Assembly: GCF_001723605.1 (NCBI RefSeq)
Contig: NZ_CP017111.1
Location: 992,001-1,056,000, forward strand
Direction of reading: 5' to 3'
Source of the DNA: Sulfurospirillum halorespirans DSM 13726
GTDB lineage: Bacteria > Campylobacterota > Campylobacteria > Campylobacterales > Sulfurospirillaceae
Length of the DNA: 64,000 nucleotides
In this document: positions 53,270 through 60,932 of the stretch, in pieces
How positions within the stretch are numbered: the stretch's first letter is position 1
Layout: each line of letters begins with the position of its first letter
Notes under the pieces: generated by a model
Databases searched by the model: none
Seen by the model: only the letters and a program-made list of their open reading frames with translations
Told to the model about the DNA's origin: nothing
Program-made: the position numbers and the translations under genes

Positions 53270-54058
53270 ATGAATGTATATGATGATTTTTTTAGACACA
53301 TATCACCAGAAGATTGGGAATTTTTTGCAATAGATTTTTTAGTATCTAATGGCTTTTTAATTATTAATTATCCTTCAAGAGGATCTGATGGTGGAAGTGA
53401 TGGTATTGTAGAATATAATAATATAAAGTATATAGTTAGCTGCAAGCATTACTTGAACTCAGGTAAATCTATAGGTACAGATATTGAACAATCAATTTTA
53501 GATAGGACATATCAACATGGAGCTAATGGATTTATTGGGTTTTATTCTACTCTTGTTTCAAGTTCTCTGCAAAATAGGCTGAACCAGTTAAAAGACAAAA
53601 TTAATATATTAATCTATGATAGAAACATAATAAGTAATTATCTACCAAAAATCTCAAGTTCTATATTACAGAAATATGGTTTACCTAATCAATTTCAATA
53701 TATTTTAAATGTTGCAAAAAAAGATTATAAACCTTTAAATTGTTTGATATGTAGTAAAGATATTCTACAAGATGAAAATATTAGTTTTTCTATGGCACTT
53801 ATTACAAAAAATAAAAATGATGAATTTGAATACCTATATGGATGTAAAAATTGTATAAGAGATATTCCTGATAGGGGTTGGTGTGAAATTAATCAAGTTT
53901 TACATTTAGAACAACTTAATGGATGGTTATATTATGTTGATGAATTAGTCAAAAATGCAAACGTATCAAATCAATTTTATAAAAATAAAAATGATTTTGA
54001 AAGTAGATTACAACAAAAGCTATTTCCATCAAATTGGGGTCAATGGTTGCCACTATAA
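53270..54058 (+). CDS. Mrr-like restriction endonuclease with CxxC pairs (cassette 2)
   Basis: A 262-residue protein. The N-terminal part resembles Mrr-type cores: WEFFAIDFLVSNGFLI, then GSDGGSDGIVEYNNIKYIVSCKHYLN, with Asp and a [S/Q]xK motif. Middle helices follow, then C-terminal CLIC and CKNC pairs, a likely zinc site. It would cut modified or foreign DNA. AAAAGG lies before the ATG, 13 nt after the cassette junction. Confidence 0.68.
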   Translation: MNVYDDFFRHISPEDWEFFAIDFLVSNGFLIINYPSRGSDGGSDGIVEYNNIKYIVSCKHYLNSGKSIGTDIEQSILDRTYQHGANGFIGFYSTLVSSSLQNRLNQLKDKINILIYDRNIISNYLPKISSSILQKYGLPNQFQYILNVAKKDYKPLNCLICSKDILQDENISFSMALITKNKNDEFEYLYGCKNCIRDIPDRGWCEINQVLHLEQLNGWLYYVDELVKNANVSNQFYKNKNDFESRLQQKLFPSNWGQWLPL

Positions 54059-54132
54059 ACAATTATATAATAAAATGTAGTAACTAATAAATTATCTAAC
54101 GGTAATTTATTGAACATATTCAACCATTAGAG
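54054..54132 (+). repeat. attC-like site 2 (degenerate)
   Basis: About 79 bp. R'' is imperfect (ATAAAC over the stop codon, where ACATAAC was expected). A 9-bp inner stem, AATAAATTA/TAATTTATT, lies under an outer AAAATGT/ACATATT stem. The 3' end CAACCATTAGAG parallels CAACCGTTATGT of site 1, with the crossover G changed to A. Confidence 0.5.
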
Positions 54133-54144
54133 TAAAGGGGTTTA

Positions 54145-54845
54145 ATGATTACTGATAGCTTCACAATATATGAAAGATCTTATTTTTCGATTAGTCATAT
54201 TGCAACAGCATCGCTTTTTGCAAAAAAATCCCTTAATATAGAGATGAACAATGAGCAAGGGAGTTTTTTCAAGATGTACCGTTACAATATGAATACAGAG
54301 GTTACGTCGTTTCATCTATTTTACAATCTATAGCCTTTTTAGAAGCAACAATAAATGAAATTTTTTCTGATTGCGCTGAAAACTCGTTCTCAAAACTTAG
54401 GCAAGAACAGGTAGCCTTACTTGGAAGGATGTGGATGAGAGGAATACCAAGAACAGCAAAATATTCAATCATAGAAAAGTATGAAATCTTACTAGATCTC
54501 TTAAATTTAGAAAAATTCAACACTGGGACAAGCCCATATCAAGACGTTACATTACTTGTAGAATTGAGAAATGCGTTGATTCATTATGAACCTAAAAATA
54601 TCATGAGTTCAAGTTCAGATAACTACAGTTTCAAAAATGCTCATAAGTTTGAAAAAAAACTTCATAATAAGTTTGACGAAAACAAGTTTTACAAAGGTAC
54701 AGGTACCGCATACTTTCCAAATAAATTGCTTGGAGCACATTGTGCTGCGTGGGCTGTAAAATCTGCAGTAGCATATACTGATACATTCTTTGATAAATTA
54801 AATATAATTGCTACATATGATCATGTACGTTCTAAATTACTCTAA
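54145..54845 (+). pseudogene. Frameshifted HEPN-like gene (cassette 3)
   Basis: Two overlapping frames form one gene. The first (54,145-54,333) starts MITDSFTIYERSYF. The second is open from 54,255 to 54,845 and continues REFFQDVPLQYEYRGYV, then helices and LRNALIHYE, an RN-x3-H HEPN RNase motif. The total length is one base short of a whole number of codons, so a 1-nt deletion near 54,250-54,270 (by a TTTTTT run) is likely. It may be a real mutation, a sequencing error or programmed shifting. The intact protein would be about 233 residues. Confidence 0.65.
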
Positions 54846-54911
54846 CAAATCAAAGGAGACAAATCAAAAATCTTGGGATAGCTTTTTGATTGCTCATTTA
54901 AAACGTTAGAC
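54840..54911 (+). repeat. attC-like site 3
   Basis: 72 bp and the best of the set. R'' CTCTAAC carries the stop codon and is the reverse complement of the cassette 3 start (TTAGAG at 54,127). L'' AAAGGAG pairs with L' CTCATTT at six of seven. An inner hairpin CAAATCAAAAATC/GCTTTTTGATTG follows. R' is GTTAGAC with the crossover after G 54,905. Confidence 0.75.
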
Positions 54912-54935
54912 ACTTAAAATTAAAATGAGGCTTTA

Positions 54936-55682
54936 ATGAAGTTAGCGATATATTTAAAAAAATATGGAACTGAGTTAGAAGATTGGTGTATTTCAGGAAC
55001 TGGATCACTAAACTATCAACCTCCAAATAAGTCAGATATATTTCTTGATAATGCAGAAAATGATTTAGCTGTAAATACTGACTCTGGCAATGTGAATGCA
55101 CTTGCTAATGCAAAGAGAGCGATAGATTGCCAAATTGAGCAACTCATTAAGCTTTTAGGGTTAAAAAAAGCGAAACAATTCCCAAAAAAAATTGAATATA
55201 TTAACGAGATTGGACTCTTCGCTCCTCGGATACTTATCAAAGTGAATCAAATCAGAAATTTATTGGAACATGAATTTATAAGCCCTGAACGTCATCAAGC
55301 AGAAGATGCTGTTGATATTGCAACCCTATTTGTAAAACTAAGCAATACAGTTTTTTATCATTTTTCCCATGATTTTCAAGCATCAGAATCAATTCAAAAC
55401 TTTTCAGGAAATCATTATGAGCTAGGAACTACTGCATCTGGTTTACATATTGTATTTGCGGAAGAAAAGAATCCTTATTTTCAGGTTACCGGTTATTTAA
55501 AGGATACAATACTTATGGACTATCAATTAACTAAAGATCATAATGAATATATCCCTGTAATGAAAATGTTTGTGTCACATATCATTACTGACAATCATCC
55601 AATGGACTTATATGAAACGATGATTAGCGAAGTCTTGTCTAATAAAAATGAGGAGACCAATACTAATTCACAAGCGGTTTAG
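54936..55682 (+). CDS. HEPN-like protein (cassette 4)
   Basis: A 248-residue protein. The helical N-terminal half contains KRAIDCQIEQLIKLLGL and the motif QIRNLLEHEF, an RN-x3-H HEPN RNase signature. The C-terminal half is beta-rich and unassigned. HEPN proteins are RNases of toxin, abortive-infection and CRISPR systems. It begins 25 nt after the crossover of site 3. Its own attC is not clear: GTCTAAT at 55,766 is one base from the expected GTCTAAC. Confidence 0.66.
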   Translation: MKLAIYLKKYGTELEDWCISGTGSLNYQPPNKSDIFLDNAENDLAVNTDSGNVNALANAKRAIDCQIEQLIKLLGLKKAKQFPKKIEYINEIGLFAPRILIKVNQIRNLLEHEFISPERHQAEDAVDIATLFVKLSNTVFYHFSHDFQASESIQNFSGNHYELGTTASGLHIVFAEEKNPYFQVTGYLKDTILMDYQLTKDHNEYIPVMKMFVSHIITDNHPMDLYETMISEVLSNKNEETNTNSQAV

Positions 55683-55953
55683 TATTCCTTGTGAAGCAAA
55701 GCGCAAATTCAGTCATATGAAATTCTCTGAAAAGCCTAGAACGCGACTATATTTTCAAAATGTATGTCTAATTTAAATGTTCGTTTGACACCTCTATTGC
55801 TTTTTTATAGGTGTCTTCAAAATCGTTCATTATAACTACTCCTCAGGTATAGTTTCAAAATGCGAACAGGTAATATTAGTGACAACAGGCAATAGTAGGA
55901 GTTCTCATATTTTTGCATTGCATTGCTCCTTTCACTTAATTTTCTGCATCTGC
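55683..55953. other. Non-coding stretch between convergent genes with a strong hairpin
   Basis: The clear element is a hairpin, GACACCT (55,787-55,793) with AGGTGTC (55,809-55,815) around a 15-nt loop. It may be a terminator between the plus-strand array and the SIR2 gene, or a decayed attC (GTCTAAT precedes it). A minus-strand 20-codon frame at 55,768-55,830 covers the same bases and is probably not a gene. Confidence 0.5.
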
Positions 55954-56027
55954 ACATAACGATCAAAATGAGAGCAATCGAAAATATGTCTTTCTGTTTA
56001 TGTCCTTCTGTTTTTGATTAGTTCCCT
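55954..56027. repeat. attC-like site 4 (degenerate, orientation unclear)
   Basis: ACATAAC at 55,954 is the R'' box expected for a cassette starting TTATGT, as cassette 2 does. GTTCCCT ends the site at 56,027. The inner sequence GATCAAAATGAGAGC parallels site 3. It lies just downstream of the SIR2 gene and could be its attC on the minus strand (R' GTTATGT) or a plus-strand remnant. Confidence 0.45.
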
Positions 56028-56035
56028 TGGGGTTT

Positions 56036-57076
56036 TTAAACATTTTTGATCCGTTCTTTCATTAAATCTATATGCTCTGTGGTGAATTTTTCATTAATGA
56101 GTTCTGCCTGCCCACGGGATAATATAAATTCATAGTTTTTCTTTGCATTATGATCTGGATTGATAATAAAAATTTTTCTTCCTTCAACACCAGAAAAATC
56201 ATCAATATATGGTAAGTTTGACAAGAATAAGCTTCGTATAAAAAAATCATCAGGGGCTAGACTAAGACCAATAATATAAACGTCATGGGTAAATCCAAAT
56301 GCAAACTCAGGTTTGTACCATAAGACTGCATTGGAGCGAACATCAAAGGCTTTACCATATCCTGGCAATACAAGAAATGGTTCTAGTTCACCTAAAGGTG
56401 AGAACTGATGCCATACTTTATAATCTAGAATAATTGATGTATGGAACAGTTCATTTGTCATCATCCCTTCCGTAAATCGTAGAGATTTCCACTGTATTAT
56501 GTTGGTTTGCTTTCCTATATAGCGTGGTTCGTTAAGACGCCAATTTACTGACCCGTGCATTTTACATATTTTAATTGCTTGAGCATCATCCCAATTATAT
56601 GTATATGTTTTACCAACCTTCAATAGTGCAATTTCTAATAAGCAATCCCAGTTAAAGGAAAGAACAATGTCATGCTCATGAAGTTGACTTGCAAAATCTA
56701 GATAGATTTTGGGAATATTCTCTATGGCAGGTGTCTTCTCTGCAATTGTTTTTGAGAGATAAAACCTTAATGCAAGTTTTTCTCTTGAACCTTCTTCTTT
56801 CCATCTTTCACCGCCCCCATATTCTCTTAACTCAATGTATTCAAGAAATGTGCATAATTCTGAAAAGTCAACTTTAGCGTAGTCAAGACAACCTTCGTCA
56901 TAATCTTGAAAACATTCGTGGGCATACATATCAACTCGTTGAAATAGTTCTGGACATTCTTGAGAAAATTTCTGCATTGTTAACTTTAGAAGTTCAGCAG
57001 TTAGCGGTATTCCAGCACTTGCGGAGAATCCAGCACCTAAAATAAAAACACGATTTTTCTTAATGTATGACTCGAT
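56036..57076 (-). CDS. SIR2-family protein with no canonical start codon
   Basis: The frame is open from 57,094 to 56,036. The NAD-binding start VFILGAGFSASAGIPLTAELL lies before the first ATG (56,977), so that ATG cannot be the real start. AAAGG at 57,084-57,088 is followed, 7 nt on, by ATC where an ATG is expected. Later motifs are LSFNWDCLLE and KMHGSVNW, with the catalytic Asn and His. Length would be about 346 residues. SIR2-like NADases deplete NAD in antiphage defence. A start-codon mutation, a sequencing error or non-canonical initiation are all possible. Confidence 0.72.
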   Translation of the reverse strand: MESYIKKNRVFILGAGFSASAGIPLTAELLKLTMQKFSQECPELFQRVDMYAHECFQDYDEGCLDYAKVDFSELCTFLEYIELREYGGGERWKEEGSREKLALRFYLSKTIAEKTPAIENIPKIYLDFASQLHEHDIVLSFNWDCLLEIALLKVGKTYTYNWDDAQAIKICKMHGSVNWRLNEPRYIGKQTNIIQWKSLRFTEGMMTNELFHTSIILDYKVWHQFSPLGELEPFLVLPGYGKAFDVRSNAVLWYKPEFAFGFTHDVYIIGLSLAPDDFFIRSLFLSNLPYIDDFSGVEGRKIFIINPDHNAKKNYEFILSRGQAELINEKFTTEHIDLMKERIKNV

Positions 57077-57097
57077 TTTTTTACCTTTGTATGTTTA

Positions 57098-57167
57098 GCT
57101 ATTTATTCAACGAATATTATATATTGCAGAGCTTGGATTTAGATAAATAAACGACCATAAAATAGTT
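57098..57167 (-). repeat. Promoter-bearing inverted repeat, copy 2
   Basis: The reverse complement of 52,229-52,298 at about 80 percent. TATAAT is conserved and faces the SIR2 gene. Similarity again ends at the G of GTTGAATAAATAG, where CTAAAC begins. Confidence 0.7.
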
Positions 57168-57361
57168 GATTTCAGTGATAGAAATATTTCAAAACATCAT
57201 TTAATTTTGTAAAGTTTATGATAAAAAAACTACTTGATATAGCAAGAGGTGAAATTAGATTCCAACATTATGATCAAATGAAGTGCTTTTCATATCCATA
57301 GAATTGTGCTACATCTAACTCCTTATCGTATTATGTATTTAATACCATATTTTTTTAGCAA

Positions 57362-57391
57362 AATATACTATTATGTTTATAATAGTATATT
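57362..57391. repeat. AT-rich perfect hairpin downstream of the Fic gene
   Basis: 13-bp arms (AATATACTATTAT and complement) with a 4-nt loop. It lies about 75 bp beyond the Fic stop and may end its transcript. From 57,168 to 57,463 I see nothing else. Confidence 0.5.
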
Positions 57392-57463
57392 GATTTTGCG
57401 GCGAAAACCTCCGATAGCTATTTAGGGTATTATATTAGGTTAGTTTTTTGATTTATGTGCTGA

Positions 57464-58066
57464 TTAATACGTTTGGTGATGCATGGTTATCAGATCTGCA
57501 AAATCACTCTGATCTGCTTTTTTAAGTGCTTGTATGTAATCACTGCGTTTTGGATTTTCTTTTGCCAATAAATCCTCTTGCCACTTAACAGGCATAAGTC
57601 CATTTTGACGTAAATAGATATTAGCAAGCATACGACTCCATCTACCATTCCCATTAGAAAAAGGGTGAATGAAAACGGCTCTGTGATGAATACGTGCAGC
57701 AATTTCATAATGATCATACGTTTTATGTTTAACCCAAAAGGCTAAATCATCTACTAACTTTTTAAGTTCCATTGGTACGAGATAAGCTTTGATACCAATT
57801 GATAGTTCATTATGACGAAGCTTCCCTGCCCAATCCCATACATTGCAAAACATCTCCTCATGGAGCTTTAACATCCAATCATAAGAGAATGGGGCTTCTT
57901 TTTTGGAAGGTGGTGCTGATAAATACTTTAGGGTTGCAATAGCAATATTTTCAGCCTCTTTAATATAAATATCGCTTAACATATAGGTCTTATTTTTGGG
58001 GAGCTTTAATCCTGAGAGATCATGATAGGGTGTCGCATCATCAATGGGTTTTGTACTATCAATCAT
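57464..58066 (-). CDS. Fic-domain protein, mobile mystery protein B type
   Basis: About 200 residues from ATG 58,066, which overlaps the previous stop by one base (TAATG). The Fic core has HPFSNGNGRWSRMLANIYLR; Asn replaces the acidic residue of the HxFx(D/E)GNGR form, as in many members of this group. The upstream segment LHEEMFCNVWDWAGKLR matches the family. Fic enzymes transfer AMP or other nucleotides to proteins. Paired with the XRE-like gene, a known two-gene mobile module of toxin-antitoxin style. Confidence 0.82.
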   Translation of the reverse strand: MIDSTKPIDDATPYHDLSGLKLPKNKTYMLSDIYIKEAENIAIATLKYLSAPPSKKEAPFSYDWMLKLHEEMFCNVWDWAGKLRHNELSIGIKAYLVPMELKKLVDDLAFWVKHKTYDHYEIAARIHHRAVFIHPFSNGNGRWSRMLANIYLRQNGLMPVKWQEDLLAKENPKRSDYIQALKKADQSDFADLITMHHQTY

Positions 58067-58446
58067 TAAGCTACCCACAATCTTTTTTTATATTCACCGC
58101 TCAAAAATGCTTGTTCAAACCCAGCAATCATCTTCTCAAGGACTTCTTTTTCTAACCCTTGCATTTCAAGTGCCGAGGTACTTTGAACCAGTGATGCCAT
58201 GAATTGTGCTTTTTGATGAGCTCTATTTTTTTGTAGCTGTTCGAAAGGAACAACTTCATTACCTGCAAAATCAAGTCCTAAAATATTGGTAATGCTTTCA
58301 ACTGTGCTTAACTTTACATCATCGCCTGCAAAGAAACGATTAACAGTTCTCATACCTAGTTGACTTAGCTTAGCAAGGTTTTCTAAACTGATTTTGAGCT
58401 GTTTGCGTCGTTGTTCAATTTTTTCAACCAGTTGATTTCTCATCAT
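58066..58446 (-). CDS. XRE-like protein, mobile mystery protein A type
   Basis: A 126-residue protein with a helix-turn-helix: RRKQLKISLENLAKLSQLGMRTVNRFFAGDDVKLSTVESI. It is the usual partner of the Fic protein encoded next. AAGGATG lies 6 nt before the ATG. A perfect palindrome at 58,465-58,484 in its promoter implies autoregulation. Confidence 0.8.
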   Translation of the reverse strand: MMRNQLVEKIEQRRKQLKISLENLAKLSQLGMRTVNRFFAGDDVKLSTVESITNILGLDFAGNEVVPFEQLQKNRAHQKAQFMASLVQSTSALEMQGLEKEVLEKMIAGFEQAFLSGEYKKRLWVA

Positions 58447-58464
58447 AATTCATCCTTTATAAAA

Positions 58465-58484
58465 TTATGCCATAAATGGCATAA
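58465..58484. promoter_or_regulatory. Operator of the XRE/Fic pair
   Basis: TTATGCCAT, AA, ATGGCATAA: 9-bp perfect arms, 19 bp upstream of the XRE start. Confidence 0.7.
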
Positions 58485-58520
58485 TAAATCAAAGTATAAA
58501 GTCATTAATAATGGAGTAGG

Positions 58521-58540
58521 GTGTCACCTAAAGTGTCACC
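58521..58540. repeat. Integrase arm-type repeat, right end
   Basis: 19 of 20 bp match 37,735-37,754, in the same orientation. It lies 85 bp inside attR. The inverted partner of the 38,989 site is at 58,569-58,581, between this box and attR. Confidence 0.6.
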
Positions 58541-58625
58541 AAAAATGCGTAAATTAGTAGGTATTAGCGTTATTTGTCAGTGCTAAAATCCCCATAAATA
58601 CGATATTGTCAATTTTCAAGCTTTC

Positions 58626-58672
58626 CTCATAAGCCGGAGGTCGAGGGTTCGAGCCCCTCTCTTGACACCACT
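58626..58672. repeat. Right attachment site (attR), tRNA-Met 3' half copy
   Basis: A 47-bp direct repeat of 37,623-37,669 with one T-to-C change. The 5' half of the tRNA is missing, so it is not a functional tRNA gene. Confidence 0.92.
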
Positions 58673-59015
58673 TATTCTTCACAAATCCTTATACTATCGA
58701 ACTTTCCAACAACTCATCTATAACTTTTAATTATTGTTTCTGGAGTCGGAGGTCTTAAATTTTGACTCATTTTTGGCTCAAAAAAGACTCAGCTTTTATT
58801 TTCACCTTTTGTTTAGCATCATTGAAGCATGTAATAGAAAACTTTTTTTAAGATTTTTGTAACCCGTCCAACCCGTGATATAGCGATAATCTTTGAGCGA
58901 AATTTTCCTACCATCATTAATCCGTTTACATAACCTCTGTGTACTATTTGAAAATAGTATAATTTGACTTTAATTTTGTGTCTACAAACTTAGATTATTC
59001 CAACAAAGGAATTTA
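58673..59015 (+). promoter_or_regulatory. Upstream region of the TOPRIM gene
   Basis: The clear element is a palindrome, ACTATTT-GA-AAATAGT (58,943-58,958), whose last T begins a TATAAT -10 (58,958-58,963). AAAGGA lies before the ATG at 59,016. An operator over the promoter is likely. Nothing else is seen. Confidence 0.55.
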
Positions 59016-60695
59016 ATGAGTAGAATGAAACATCTCTTGGAGCCAGATATGGTTGAAAAAATCATTTCGCTCAATGGCTATATTGAAATTAATAATTTAA
59101 GACAGTTAAAGTTGTTGGATGCTAAGACCTTGTCTAAAAAAATGAATGACTATAAACTACCTACATTTTCTGAGTCTGACATTTATAACTTGTGGTATCT
59201 TGGCTTTATTAATGCAGAGGCAATTTATGCTAAATACTCTGTCAATATTCCCAATTTAAAATATGTTGGCGAAAATGACGATGGCTTTAAAGTATATGTT
59301 GATCAGAGAAAGCCTATTGTTTTAGAAAAATATTTGAGTGCTTTTCTCAATATTCCAAAAAATGATGAATCTCTCATGCTTTATTTTCATCCTTATAGAT
59401 GCTTTGTACTATATGAACTTGCAACAAAATATTTTAGTTCAGGGGCTGTACCATCATATTTAATGCAAAATTCTGAAGGCTACATTCAAGTGATTCAAGG
59501 TCACCTAGAACGTTTTGAAAAAAATATGCAAAATAGTATTGCAAAAGATATTCTGTATTATTTAAACACTTTAGTTTCTTTGTCTGCAATTATTGAGCCT
59601 ACAACACATCGCATCGTTTATGAAAAAATATCAATACGCTATCCTCATTCCTTTGAACAAATGGTAGTAGAGCTAGAAAAACTTCGAGACCGAGTGGTTG
59701 AATTACTTCTAGAGATTGGAGAAGATAGGCTTGTGTATTACAAAAATGAGTTTTGTCAAGCGGTAGATTCTCTAGATAGCAATAATAACTTGCACCTCTT
59801 AATTCGCTTAATGAGAAGTGATAGACGCAGCAAGTTAAAAGGACAGATTGCTGCAGCTATGCAATTGAAAGAAGCTTCTGAAGGTTTTAGGAGACTCATG
59901 GAATTTATGTATGAAAAAAATTTTCCAGAAGAAGATGCTTGTGGCTATGCAACAGTGAATCAAGAACATAAAAAAAAGATATATGGTAATACTAAAATTT
60001 TAGATGGCGAAAGGAACACATCAAATTTATTTATCCGTAGTTTAGGGCTGGATTTTGGACTTAAAGTCAATGTCTATGTTGAAGGTGAAACAGAGTTTGG
60101 TGCTATAAAATCTATTTTTGAAAATGAAAACCGTGTAGCGATTATCAATTTAGGTGGCAATTTTGTTGAAAAGAGAGTCGTAGCATTTAGAGAAAGTTTG
60201 CGAAAGGATATTAGCATGCAGATATATAGCTTCATTATGTTGGATGGAGACCGAAAAGATAATATTAGAGTTGTGAAAAAAGCAGCTGAAGATGGAGATT
60301 TATTTGGTGAATTTATTGTATCTGACCCTGATTTCGAGTATGGCAATTTATCAATAAATGAATTATGTGAGGTTGTTTCTATTGAAACTGGTGAGAGGCT
60401 GAATGTCATAAAAGAGGCATTCATTGATGTAGTAACAACGTGTAAGTCAGGAAAAAAATTCTTTGAAGTTTTACATGAACAATATCCCGATTTGAAAAAA
60501 ATTGACAAAGGCGAAGCATGGGGAAAGGCTCTTGCGGAGTATATATTAGAATATCACTGCGAAAAAAATGAAAAACCTTTTGTTCATTTGGTTCAGATGA
60601 TTCGTCGTGTATTGAATTCGAGTTCATATAAATACGATTTTGAAAGTTTAAAACCTGATAGTATTACAGGACGATTGGTTAATAAATCACAGTGA
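59016..60695 (+). CDS. Large TOPRIM-domain protein without an ATPase
   Basis: A 559-residue protein. The first 340 residues are helical and unassigned. The TOPRIM fold begins at about 350 with VNVYVEGETEFGAI (catalytic Glu), then AIINLGGN and SFIMLDGDRKDN (DxD). OLD-family and PARIS AriB nucleases carry such a domain beside an ATPase; no ATPase is present here. It lies just outside attR, is AT-rich and lacks ACATGT sites, so it may be acquired DNA with a defence role. Confidence 0.68.
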   Translation: MSRMKHLLEPDMVEKIISLNGYIEINNLRQLKLLDAKTLSKKMNDYKLPTFSESDIYNLWYLGFINAEAIYAKYSVNIPNLKYVGENDDGFKVYVDQRKPIVLEKYLSAFLNIPKNDESLMLYFHPYRCFVLYELATKYFSSGAVPSYLMQNSEGYIQVIQGHLERFEKNMQNSIAKDILYYLNTLVSLSAIIEPTTHRIVYEKISIRYPHSFEQMVVELEKLRDRVVELLLEIGEDRLVYYKNEFCQAVDSLDSNNNLHLLIRLMRSDRRSKLKGQIAAAMQLKEASEGFRRLMEFMYEKNFPEEDACGYATVNQEHKKKIYGNTKILDGERNTSNLFIRSLGLDFGLKVNVYVEGETEFGAIKSIFENENRVAIINLGGNFVEKRVVAFRESLRKDISMQIYSFIMLDGDRKDNIRVVKKAAEDGDLFGEFIVSDPDFEYGNLSINELCEVVSIETGERLNVIKEAFIDVVTTCKSGKKFFEVLHEQYPDLKKIDKGEAWGKALAEYILEYHCEKNEKPFVHLVQMIRRVLNSSSYKYDFESLKPDSITGRLVNKSQ

Positions 60696-60932
60696 GGGAT
60701 AAATTTTTAACTCTCTTAACTCAACAAAATTTCCAGTGCAACATTAGAAATCTATTTAAAATAATAATGGTGCGGACAAATAGCTATATTCAAGCCAAGT
60801 TTGATACAGTGATGTTAAAATAACCCATTTCGGAGTCGTAGTGGCATCAAGTAAACGGTAAAATTAAGCAAGTATTCTTACAAAGTATAGTTTGTTTTAG
60901 GCTTGCAACATAATCAACATAAGGAATTCAAA

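Larger units (their letters stand above)
37623..58672. mobile_element. Integrative island of about 21.0 kb in tRNA-Met
   Basis: The element runs from the anticodon loop of tRNA-Met to a 47-bp direct repeat of the tRNA 3' half. The integrase gene adjoins the tRNA. It carries integration, excision and replication-like genes, a divergent regulator, and cargo of defence or toxin type. No conjugation, capsid or packaging gene is visible. AT content is higher than the flanks, and the backbone palindrome ttACATGTaa is absent. Confidence 0.9.

Noticed and set aside
55768-55830. 20-codon minus-strand frame with a good AGGAG
   Set aside because: It lies inside a strong hairpin that explains its bases; there is no further support for translation.
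37623-58672. Search for CRISPR arrays, IS elements, relaxase, T4SS, capsid or terminase genes in the island
   Set aside because: No regularly spaced repeats, transposase motifs or structural gene patterns were seen.
58626-58672. Second tRNA-Met gene
   Set aside because: Only the 3' half is present; the acceptor and D-arm 5' parts are missing.
58747-58775. Weak resemblance of GTCGGAGGTC and following bases to the att core, as an older decayed attachment site
   Set aside because: Only about ten bases match and the tRNA T-arm is not preserved.
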